DNA of 64,000 nt from CAYJPV01 sp964372095 (GTDB lineage Bacteria > Acidobacteriota > Vicinamibacteria > Vicinamibacterales > JAKQTR01): contig CAYJPV010000022.1 of NCBI GenBank assembly GCA_964372095.1, positions 31,891 through 95,890 on the forward strand, read 5' to 3'. The translations under genes and the position numbers were made by a program. Under the pieces are notes generated by a model. That model did no database searches and was not told the DNA's origin. It saw only the letters and a list, made by a program, of their open reading frames with translations. Positions 17,977 to 25,119 of the stretch are shown one piece after another (positions within the stretch are counted from its first letter, which is position 1; the number at the start of each line of letters is the position of its first letter).

Positions 17977-19505
17977 CAACGGCGCCGGCTCTCGGAAATC
18001 ACACCCAACCTCACAACGCCGTCTGGTGAGACCTCGGCACGCTGCCCGGCGCTTTCTCGTCCAAACGGACCTGGCAGAAACACGACGCTGGACACTCTGG
18101 GGAAGTTCGACACACGAAATGTCGTGTGGCCATCGTGGTGCTCGGGGGGGCCGAACTCGAACCATCCCGCAGGCAGCGGGCAGACGTTTCCCTCCCACAC
18201 CAAGCGTCCGGCAGGTACGACAAGGTCCGATGCCCCGACGTACTGAAGCGTCACCTGGGCCCCTCGGTCGAGCGTGACATCGAGGACACCGTCGAACGGC
18301 CCCGTCACGCAGGCGGGCGTGAACCCGGGAGCCCTGATCAGGAGTTGGGCCTGCGGCCCAACCCGTTCGAGGGAGAAGAGCCCGGAACGGGCGTCGCTCT
18401 CATCCAACCGCTCGCCGTCACTGATGACGGTCGCACGCTGAACGGGCTGCCCATCCACGTCGCGAAGCGCCAGTGCTCCCCGGAACTCCGAGAGATCAAG
18501 ATCGACAGCGCCAACGCTGTCCTCCGTCGTGAGCGTCACGACTGCCCGCTGCGAGATCCGGGGCGTCCTGCGCCGCGTGGAAGCGGCCTCACGGACCTGT
18601 ACGGCGTACGTCCCGAACCCCAGCCCGTCCACAGGGAATGGCAACTCATCATCAGGACCGATGCTGACGCCGTGGCGGAATACTCCCGGTATGTCCTGGT
18701 CGAGGCGCGTGATGGTGAGCCCCAGGGGCGATGCTCGATCCCATCCTCGGACATCGATCCTCAGGCCCCCTCCAACCACGTCCCAATCGAGCACATTCTG
18801 CCCCTGTTCCGCCGCGAAGACGCGTCCCTGACCAAGCAGACTCAACTCGCCGCGACGCAGCACGGCTCGATAGCGGCCTGTCTCATCCAGCGAGACGGCG
18901 TACCACCCCGTGGAGTCGACGGCAGCCGTCGCAACCGGCGTCAGCTCTGCCGCCGGAACGAACTCGATCCGTAACCCTTCGACAGGCCGCCCGTTGACCG
19001 TAGTGCGTCCCGACACGTGCACGCCGCTGTCGTCCACCACCACCGGGGTGACCGTTTGCGGAGCAATCACGAATGCCTGCTTCGTCACCGAGCCGCTGGC
19101 AGCGCCAATCCATACCTCGTAGCCTCCGGCACGGAGCCCGGCGACGCGGCCCGCGCAGCTGCCTGTGACGGGAACGCGGGCCACGTCCGCAGCAACGTTG
19201 ACGACGCCGCCGCCTTGCGCACGACTCGCGACCCGCACCACGCGCAGTTCTTCAGCCTCGGCACACGCCCTGCCTGCTCCGGAGAACTCCGCCGCCCCAA
19301 CATCTTCCCTGCGCCAGAACACCGGTGTGGACGCGGCGCTGGACACAAACACGGACATCGCGGCTCCAGGCACGCCGCCCTCGTAATCTGGCTCGAGTCG
19401 GTACAGTCCGGGCGGCAAACCCGGCACCGACAGGGCCCCACTTCCGCTCACGAGAGCGTCGGCTGCACGTGGGCCCGTGATCCTGAACCGGTGCGGAACA
19501 ACCAC
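17976..19505 (-). CDS. Beta-sandwich (carboxypeptidase-regulatory/CnaB-like) repeat protein, no signal peptide
   Basis: 509 residues from a GTG. Several CnaB/carboxypeptidase-regulatory-like modules can be seen, each ending in a GLxPGxYxL-type turn (GLPPGLYRLEPDYEGG, GLRAGGYEVWIG, SLDETGRYRAVL, GLGFGTYAVQV). Such modules normally act outside the cell, yet this frame has no signal peptide. The signal peptide is carried by the small gene immediately upstream (19513-19992), which ends eight bases before this start in another frame. The two may be one gene split by a frameshift. Function unknown. Confidence 0.65.
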   Translation of the reverse strand: MVVPHRFRITGPRAADALVSGSGALSVPGLPPGLYRLEPDYEGGVPGAAMSVFVSSAASTPVFWRREDVGAAEFSGAGRACAEAEELRVVRVASRAQGGGVVNVAADVARVPVTGSCAGRVAGLRAGGYEVWIGAASGSVTKQAFVIAPQTVTPVVVDDSGVHVSGRTTVNGRPVEGLRIEFVPAAELTPVATAAVDSTGWYAVSLDETGRYRAVLRRGELSLLGQGRVFAAEQGQNVLDWDVVGGGLRIDVRGWDRASPLGLTITRLDQDIPGVFRHGVSIGPDDELPFPVDGLGFGTYAVQVREAASTRRRTPRISQRAVVTLTTEDSVGAVDLDLSEFRGALALRDVDGQPVQRATVISDGERLDESDARSGLFSLERVGPQAQLLIRAPGFTPACVTGPFDGVLDVTLDRGAQVTLQYVGASDLVVPAGRLVWEGNVCPLPAGWFEFGPPEHHDGHTTFRVSNFPRVSSVVFLPGPFGRESAGQRAEVSPDGVVRLGVISESRRR

Positions 19506-19512
19506 AGCCCGT

Positions 19513-19992
19513 TCAACGGCGGTAGCGCCGCTCGTTCCGGGCTACCAGCACCCGCGCAGAGTCGGCGCTCCCAACCCGCCTCGTGGCAAGAACGTCGAGA
19601 CGCCCATGGCGGTCGAACTCAAGCCACTCCAGCAACAGCTCTGCTGGCTCATCTGCTTCGATCCGAATGGACTCTGCTGTTCGGGATGGAATCATGCGGT
19701 CGCGGCAGACACTCACCAGCGGGCGATCGACGGGTTCGGCATGCTCCAGGTCACAGGCGACGGTGTACCGACTAGCCTCCGGGTGTTCGCACGGAAGCAC
19801 CACTGTGGGCCCAGCCGATTGCGCAACGATCGTGTCCCCAGATCGAACGGCGCAGGTCGCGGCGCCGGCCTGGCCGGGCAAGACGATGCGCAACTCATCC
19901 TGCGCACGAGCCGTCTGTGGGGCGAAGGCTATGCAGCAGCAGGCTAGCCACCACGCCCGAGTCCTGACACCGATCGGAGACCGAGCAGACAT
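19513..19992 (-). CDS. Secreted short protein, possible N-terminal piece of the downstream gene
   Basis: 159 residues. Starts at an ATG with GGGGAGG upstream; signal peptide TRAWWLACCCIAFAPQTARA. The mature part is strand-rich (ELRIVLPGQAGAATCAVRSG, AELLLEWLEFDRHGRLDV) and ends at NERRYRR. The next gene starts eight bases after the stop and lacks an export signal, while this one ends without an obvious domain boundary. That is consistent with a frameshifted single gene or with two coupled genes. Confidence 0.55.
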   Translation of the reverse strand: MSARSPIGVRTRAWWLACCCIAFAPQTARAQDELRIVLPGQAGAATCAVRSGDTIVAQSAGPTVVLPCEHPEASRYTVACDLEHAEPVDRPLVSVCRDRMIPSRTAESIRIEADEPAELLLEWLEFDRHGRLDVLATRRVGSADSARVLVARNERRYRR

Positions 19993-20027
19993 GGTCTTCG
20001 TGACCTCCCCAGCACTCCCTGGAAGGG

Positions 20028-20033
20028 ATTCTA
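20028..20033 (-). promoter_or_regulatory. -10 box (TAGAAT) of the secreted-protein gene
   Basis: TAGAAT reading on the minus strand 36 bases before the ATG at 19992. No -35 consensus; the expected position is occupied by the tandem 15-base repeat, as at activator-dependent promoters. Confidence 0.35.
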
Positions 20034-20048
20034 GCCCACGGCGAAGAC

Positions 20049-20078
20049 CTGCAGCATCGTCGACTGCAGCATCGTCGA
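20049..20078. repeat. Two tandem copies of a 15-base repeat between divergent genes
   Basis: CTGCAGCATCGTCGA occurs twice head to tail in the divergent gap between the secreted protein gene and the fucosidase gene. Candidate operator. Confidence 0.7.
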
Positions 20079-20080
20079 CG

Positions 20081-20109
20081 TTGAACGGCGGTGGCCGCTG
20101 GGTGACAAT
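20081..20109 (+). promoter_or_regulatory. Possible promoter of the fucosidase gene
   Basis: TTGAAC (20081-20086), 17 bases, GACAAT (20104-20109). The ATG with a GAGGAG ribosome site lies about 50 bases on. Confidence 0.4.
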
Positions 20110-20160
20110 GGCGGACGCCAGCGGCCGGAAGCCGCCGGGCACCCCGCGAGGAGCCACTCG

Positions 20161-21585
20161 ATGAAGATGCCGACTGTCCGTCTGCTGGCCGCAGTCACGG
20201 TTGCTGTGATGGTCACGGTCAGCACACCGGCCGCCAATCCGCCGGCCAGCGAGCGGGTGCGGTGGTTCACCGAAGCCCGTTTCGGCATGTTCGTCCACTT
20301 CGGCCTCTACAGCATCCTCGGCGGCTCCTGGGGCGGACACACCTTGCCGGCGCCCGAACTGCCCAACGGCCGCAGCTGGTACGCCGAGTGGGCACAGCAG
20401 CGCCTCGAGGTGCCGCGCGACCAGTACCGCGCGCTGGTGAAACAGTTCAACCCGGTGCACTTCGACGCTGACGCATGGATCCTCGAAGCGAAACGCGCGG
20501 GCATGCGGTACTTCGTCATCACGGCCAAGCACCATGACGGGTTCGCCCTTTGGGATTCGGCCGTCACGGATTACGACCTTGGCGCCACGCCGTTCAAGGG
20601 CGACATCCTCGGGGATCTCGCGAAGGCCTGCCGCAAGTACGGCCTGAAGTTCGGGTTCTACTATTCGCACTGGCAGGACTGGGGCCACGAGGGCGGCGCC
20701 TGGCCGTACTGGGCGGTCGACCGCCGGCCCACGCAGGAGGCCTTCGAACGGTACTGGCAGGGCATCTCGCTGCGTCAGGTCGCGGAACTCATCGACCGCT
20801 ACGATCCGGACCTCTTCTGGTTCGACACGTGGGACGATGAGTCGAAGGACTACATCACGCCGAAACGCCGGGACGAATTGATCGCCCTGATCCGGACGAA
20901 GAGCCCGCGTTGCCTGATCAACGGCCGTATCTGTTTCCACGATCCGGGTGACGACATCGACTTCCTCGAGACGCACGACAACCAGCACCCCGAGAAGGAC
21001 CTGGGCCGGCCGTGGCAGACACCCGCCACGATCTGCCGGTCGTGGGGCTGGCACGCCGGCGACTTCAACTGGAAGTCCAGCCGGACCCTCGCAGAACTGC
21101 TGGCCCACAACGTGTCGATGGGGGGCAATTACCTGCTGAACGTCGGCCCCATGCCCGACGGCCGGTTCCCGGCCGCCGCCACGCGGCGCCTTCGTGAAGT
21201 CGGCGGGTGGACCGACGCCAACGCCGAAGCCATTTACGGGGCGTCACCCGTCGATGCCACCGCACCTGATGGCGTGCGTCTGACGAAGAGAGACCTGCCC
21301 GGCGGCCGGAGCCGCATCTACGTGTTCCTGACGAACACGACGGCCGCGTCAGTCACGCTCCCGATCGCCGCCAACCGCGTGACCGCCTGCCACGTGCTCG
21401 AGAGCGGGCGCCCGATCCCGTTCACCGCGGACGGCGGCAACGTCTCGATCTCCACGGACACGCTGGCGGGCGACAACGCCGTTCCGGTGCTCGTCATCGA
21501 CGTCGGGCTCGGGGCTCGGGGCTCCCGCCTTCGCCCGTTGGGACCCGTTGGGCTACGGCGGGCAGGCGGGGCCCGGAAGGAGTAG
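20161..21585 (+). CDS. Alpha-L-fucosidase (GH29 family), secreted
   Basis: 474 residues. Signal peptide MKMPTVRLLAAVTVAVMVTVSTPA. The catalytic barrel has the GH29 hallmarks: FGMFVHFGLYS, WYAEW, YFVITAKHHDGFALWDS and, near residue 222, the nucleophile segment PDLFWFDTWDD. A small beta domain ends the protein. It hydrolyses terminal alpha-L-fucosyl residues from glycans outside the cytoplasm. The last 25 or so residues (from GLGARGSR) are encoded by GGGCTCG heptads and related repeats, so the natural C-terminus was probably shorter before repeat insertion (inference). Confidence 0.9.
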   Translation: MKMPTVRLLAAVTVAVMVTVSTPAANPPASERVRWFTEARFGMFVHFGLYSILGGSWGGHTLPAPELPNGRSWYAEWAQQRLEVPRDQYRALVKQFNPVHFDADAWILEAKRAGMRYFVITAKHHDGFALWDSAVTDYDLGATPFKGDILGDLAKACRKYGLKFGFYYSHWQDWGHEGGAWPYWAVDRRPTQEAFERYWQGISLRQVAELIDRYDPDLFWFDTWDDESKDYITPKRRDELIALIRTKSPRCLINGRICFHDPGDDIDFLETHDNQHPEKDLGRPWQTPATICRSWGWHAGDFNWKSSRTLAELLAHNVSMGGNYLLNVGPMPDGRFPAAATRRLREVGGWTDANAEAIYGASPVDATAPDGVRLTKRDLPGGRSRIYVFLTNTTAASVTLPIAANRVTACHVLESGRPIPFTADGGNVSISTDTLAGDNAVPVLVIDVGLGARGSRLRPLGPVGLRRAGGARKE

Positions 21586-21667
21586 ACAGTAGGGGCCCTA
21601 CTGTCTACTGACTACTTACTACTGACTACTTACTACTGCCTGCTTCCTGCTTCCTGCTTCCTGCCCC
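21505..21667. repeat. Heptad repeat array 4
   Basis: GGGCTCG heptads (21505-21525) lie inside the fucosidase coding end. After a spacer, ten consecutive heptads fill 21598-21667: CTACTGT, CTACTGA, CTACTTA, CTACTGA, CTACTTA, CTACTGC, CTGCTTC three times, CTGCCCC. It separates the convergent fucosidase and ecfT genes. Confidence 0.9.
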
Positions 21668-21668
21668 C

Positions 21669-22385
21669 CTACACCCCAATCCCGAGCACCGCCGCCGCGA
21701 TCAGGACCCACACCGCCACCCATACGAGGTCCCTCTGCCAGCCGGCGGGCGCCACGGGCGCATGCCGGTCCGGCGCGAAGCCGCGCGCATGGGCCGCCTC
21801 CACCACCTCATCCGCGTGGCGTAGCGCGTTCCCGATCACCGTCATCGCCAGCAGCGCGAGATCGCCCACGCGGTTCTTGCGGAATCCACCGCGCAGCCGC
21901 AACGCCCGGGAGGAGGTCGCCCAGGTTCGTGTGGCCAGAGGCAGCGAGTGCACGGCCACACCCAGTGAAAACCCGAGGCCCCGTAGTCCGATCACCTCGA
22001 ACAACTGCGTCAGTTCGCGGGCGGATACCGTCGCCACGAACCCGGTGGCCGCGACGGCAATCACAATGGAGCGCGCCACCATCGCCAGGGCAACGCTCAC
22101 ACCTGCTGAGGACACCGCGATCCCGGCCACGAGGCTGATATCCCGTGGGGTGGTCACGAGGAGGGGTGGCAGCGCCAGCAGCACGAGCAGGATCCAGAGC
22201 GCCGGCCGCCGCAGCAGCGCAAACCCCGCAGGGTGCAGCACGGCCGAACCCGACAGGCACACGGCCGTCGCCACCCCGAGCCTGGCGCCTTCAGCCAGAA
22301 CGATCAGCACGACGGCGGTCACGAGGGCGCCGACGCGGGCGACACTGCCCGGACGCCACGAACGGTGGACGGCGCTGTTAATCAC
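21669..22385 (-). CDS. ecfT: ECF transporter transmembrane (T) component
   Basis: 238 residues with five to six membrane helices (for example VGALVTAVVLIVLAEG and LWILLVLLALPPLLV). The long loop near residues 150-175 (LATRTWATSSRALRLRGGF) holds the ARG-like coupling helix of EcfT proteins that contacts the ATPases, followed by HADEVVEAAHARGF. It transmits ATP hydrolysis to the substrate-binding S component. Its start overlaps the S-component stop by four bases. Confidence 0.85.
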   Translation of the reverse strand: MINSAVHRSWRPGSVARVGALVTAVVLIVLAEGARLGVATAVCLSGSAVLHPAGFALLRRPALWILLVLLALPPLLVTTPRDISLVAGIAVSSAGVSVALAMVARSIVIAVAATGFVATVSARELTQLFEVIGLRGLGFSLGVAVHSLPLATRTWATSSRALRLRGGFRKNRVGDLALLAMTVIGNALRHADEVVEAAHARGFAPDRHAPVAPAGWQRDLVWVAVWVLIAAAVLGIGV

Positions 22386-22981
22386 CGCTCAGCGCCTCCC
22401 CAGTGCCGCCCTCGCCGGCGCAGGCCCTGCCCCACACGCCACGCGAGCAGACCGGCTGTGGCACCGATGCCGACGTGCACGGCAATCAACACGGCAAAAA
22501 TGATCCCTCCGGACGATGGTGGCAGACCGACGGTGCTGGCTCCCCGCTCGACGATCACGACGTAGCTTCCAAGCAGGTCCGTCCCGCCCGTGAGCCACAC
22601 GCGCAAGAAGGCATGCACGAGCGACCAGGTGGCGGCTGCCGAGGCCGCCACGACGAAACCCACGCGCCCCGCGCCCAGAGCCCCCACGCACAACTCGGCC
22701 ACGAGACCCTCAGCGGCAATGGCGACCATCGGCGACAACACGATGCCACCGACGCTGAGCAGCTTGAGTAACGCGGTCACGAGGGCGATCAGCGCGATCG
22801 AGCCGGTCTTCGGCACATAGAGACGCCCCACCAGGGCGATGGCAATGCCTGCGCCCGCCATGACGGCGCCGAGGAACGGGACACGCAGCGTGTGCAGCAG
22901 CGCGCCGAGGGTGATCTCGATCGCACCCCAGCATCCCGCAAAGACGCCGACGTACACGAGGTCGCGCACGGTGAACTTCAC
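22382..22981 (-). CDS. ECF transporter substrate-binding (S) component
   Basis: 199 residues, six predicted helices, beginning MKFTVRDLVYVGVFAGCWGAIE. The N-terminal charged stretch then an Ala/Gly-rich first helix is typical of S components of the thiamine/hydroxymethylpyrimidine group, but the ligand cannot be fixed by eye. It is located between the ATPase gene (one base away) and ecfT (four-base overlap), the normal place for a dedicated S component. Confidence 0.75.
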   Translation of the reverse strand: MKFTVRDLVYVGVFAGCWGAIEITLGALLHTLRVPFLGAVMAGAGIAIALVGRLYVPKTGSIALIALVTALLKLLSVGGIVLSPMVAIAAEGLVAELCVGALGAGRVGFVVAASAAATWSLVHAFLRVWLTGGTDLLGSYVVIVERGASTVGLPPSSGGIIFAVLIAVHVGIGATAGLLAWRVGQGLRRRGRHWGGAER

Positions 22982-22982
22982 G

Positions 22983-24428
22983 TCACTCTCCTTCGCCCGA
23001 CGTCGCCAGCGGCACGCCTTCGGCCGCCACGCGCCCGTTCCTCAGCAGGGCCACGCGCGTCGCGTGGCGGTGAATCAGCTTGAAGTCGTGGCTGATGAGC
23101 AGGACCGCCGTGCCCTGCCGTCGCAGAGCTTCGACCTCGTCCATCAGCGACTCGAGGTGGCGCCAGTCCTGGCCGATCGTCGGCTCGTCGAGTACCAGCA
23201 CGCGTGGATGAAGAGCCAGCACCGCTGCAAACGCGGTCCGGTGCAACTGCCCGTGGGACAGCGTGTGCAGCGGGCGCGGGCGCAGGGCCAGCAGGTCGGC
23301 GGCGGTGAGGAGCGGTTCGACCGTGATCACCGGGTCCCGCCCCAGGTTGCGCGGCCCGAACGCCACTTCGTCTGCCACGGACTCGCAGAAGACCTGGTCC
23401 CGCGGATCCTGCAGCAGAATGCCGAGCCCCGGGCCAGGATCCGATGCGCCTTTCGCCCAGGCACATCGTCCCCGCGTCGGCCGGACGAGCCCCGTGAGCA
23501 GACGGGCGACCGTGGTCTTGCCGGACCCGTTGTCGCCGACGAGCGCGAGGCACTCTCCTTCCCGGAGCGCGAGGTCGAGGCCCTTCAGCACCGCATCGCC
23601 GCCGTACGACGCCTCGACGCCCTTCAGTTCCACGACCACCGGGCCGCCGGTCGCGGTGCCGGGAGCAATCAACGATTCCCACGCCACCTGCGGCGCCAGC
23701 GCCGGGCGCCGCAGGCCAAGGCGCCGCAGCAGCGCCCGGTCCGCCAGCACGGTGGCCGTCGGGCCGTCGGCCGTCACGCAACCGTCGTCCATGAGCACGG
23801 TGCGCTGCGCGGCCAGCGCGGCTTCGCGCAGGCGGTGTTCGGCAATCAGCACCGTCGTGCCGTGCGTCCGGTTGAGATCCGTCAGCACGTCAATCAGGCG
23901 CCTGGTACCATCCACGTCGAGGCTCGCCATCGGTTCGTCGAGGGCGAGCACCGCCGGGCGCATGGCCAGGACGGCGGCAATCGCCACCCGCTGTCGTTCG
24001 CCGCCGGACAACGCGCGGACGTCCCGCTCGCCTTTCGCCGCCAGCCCGGTCACCTCGAGCGCCCAATCCGTCCGGCGATCGACCTCGGCAGGCGCCAGGC
24101 CCAGGTTGTACGGGCCGAACGCCACTTCTTCGCGAATCGTCAGGTTGAACAACTGCGCGGCCGGGTTCTGGAACACCAGACCGACGTGCTGGACCAGGGT
24201 GTCCAGCGGCATGTCCGCCGTCCGGCGTCCCGCAATCCAGACGTCGCCGCTCAGTGCCCCCGGCGACACGTGGGGAATGATGCCCGAGAGTGCACGCAGC
24301 AAGGTGCTCTTGCCGCAACCGGACGCGCCACCGAAGAGCACCACGTCCCCGTGCGGAATGGCCAGGCTCACATCGCGGACAGCCACGGTGTCGCCAAACG
24401 TCACCGACAGCCGATCAACGGTGATCAT
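22983..24428 (-). CDS. ECF transporter ATPase, two fused ABC domains
   Basis: 481 residues with two complete ATP-binding cassettes. First: Walker A GGASGCGKSTLL, signature ALSGGERQRVAIAA, Walker B AVLALDEPMASLD. Second (from about residue 225): Walker A GDNGSGKTTVARLL, a degenerate signature LSHGQLHRTAFAA and Walker B VLVLDEPTIGQD. It is equivalent to separate EcfA and EcfA' proteins joined in one chain, as in several ECF and cobalt transporters. The His in the second signature in place of Gly is unusual. The start overlaps the upstream NTPase gene by four bases. Confidence 0.9.
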   Translation of the reverse strand: MITVDRLSVTFGDTVAVRDVSLAIPHGDVVLFGGASGCGKSTLLRALSGIIPHVSPGALSGDVWIAGRRTADMPLDTLVQHVGLVFQNPAAQLFNLTIREEVAFGPYNLGLAPAEVDRRTDWALEVTGLAAKGERDVRALSGGERQRVAIAAVLAMRPAVLALDEPMASLDVDGTRRLIDVLTDLNRTHGTTVLIAEHRLREAALAAQRTVLMDDGCVTADGPTATVLADRALLRRLGLRRPALAPQVAWESLIAPGTATGGPVVVELKGVEASYGGDAVLKGLDLALREGECLALVGDNGSGKTTVARLLTGLVRPTRGRCAWAKGASDPGPGLGILLQDPRDQVFCESVADEVAFGPRNLGRDPVITVEPLLTAADLLALRPRPLHTLSHGQLHRTAFAAVLALHPRVLVLDEPTIGQDWRHLESLMDEVEALRRQGTAVLLISHDFKLIHRHATRVALLRNGRVAAEGVPLATSGEGE

Positions 24429-24958
24429 GCGCCCAGACCCAGAGCCACCCCGACGGCTGCTGCCGCCGCATCGCGTGTTTCAGGAGTGATGTCGACGCGG
24501 AACGCGGGCCGCGGACTCAGCGCCGCCAGCAGCGCATCGGCCAGCGCAGGGCGCACAGCCACCAGCGCAGGCCCCTGGTGGGCGGCCAGCCGAGGTACGA
24601 TCGGCGCCCATCCGAGACCCTGATCGAGTTCGAGGGGACCGATCTCGTCCACCACGAACAGCGCGTGCTGCGGGACCGTCTCGCACCACGTTATCCCGGC
24701 AGCAAGAGAATCCTGATGGAAGTGCCAGCGCCCTGTGTTCGGGCCGCCCGTCGCGCGATCGAACTCGGCGAGGGGAAGCCTTCGGCCGGTCGCGACGTCC
24801 ACAACGTCGAGTCCGCGGAGACCCGGCGTGTCGTGCCGCAGCTCGGCCATCACGCCGGCCGCAGGCAACTCGCGCCCGCGCCACTCGTCCACAACGCGCC
24901 GGCAGAGCGTACTCTTACCGGCCCCGGACGGACCGACGATGACAACACATGGACACAC
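24425..24958 (-). CDS. THEP1-like / DUF2478-like P-loop NTPase
   Basis: 177 residues. Walker A GPSGAGKSTLCRRV at residues 9-22, Walker B-like ALFVVDEIGPLELDQG, and the GVMAELRHD / GLRGLDVVDVATG block seen in THEP1-type nucleoside triphosphatases. Such genes are often found beside vitamin or molybdate transporters, with no settled role. It is the first gene of the ECF operon and overlaps the ATPase gene. No riboswitch consensus was recognised in its leader. Confidence 0.75.
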   Translation of the reverse strand: MCPCVVIVGPSGAGKSTLCRRVVDEWRGRELPAAGVMAELRHDTPGLRGLDVVDVATGRRLPLAEFDRATGGPNTGRWHFHQDSLAAGITWCETVPQHALFVVDEIGPLELDQGLGWAPIVPRLAAHQGPALVAVRPALADALLAALSPRPAFRVDITPETRDAAAAAVGVALGLGA

Positions 24959-25042
24959 TCAGGAATTGTGTCCGTCCTGGAGGTGGGATTCAAGCGGGTT
25001 CATCCGTCAGCGTGAACGACATCACTCGTGCCGTAGACGACA

Positions 25043-25075
25043 GGGGCCCGGCGAGCTCGTCGCCTGCCGGGCCCC
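25043..25075. terminator. Strong hairpin between TonB receptor and ECF operon
   Basis: Ten-base perfect stem GGGGCCCGGC (25043-25052) / GCCGGGCCCC (25066-25075). No T-run on either side, so termination would need another factor or it may protect mRNA ends. Confidence 0.5.
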
Positions 25076-25083
25076 GGAAGTGA

Positions 25084-25118
25084 CTGTCTACTGTCTACTT
25101 GCTACTGACTACCGTCCA
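25084..25118. repeat. Heptad repeat array 5
   Basis: CTGTCTA twice, CTTGCTA, CTGACTA, CCGTCCA in one 7-base register directly after the TonB receptor stop (reading on the minus strand). Confidence 0.8.
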
Positions 25119-25119
25119 C

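Noticed and set aside
22839..24623. Plus-strand frame of 594 codons over the ECF ATPase gene
   Set aside because: Both ABC cassettes read on the minus strand; the plus frame has no recognisable domain.
24959..25119. A riboswitch in the ECF operon leader
   Set aside because: Only a GC hairpin and a heptad array are visible; no conserved thiamine, cobalamin or preQ1 element could be recognised by eye.
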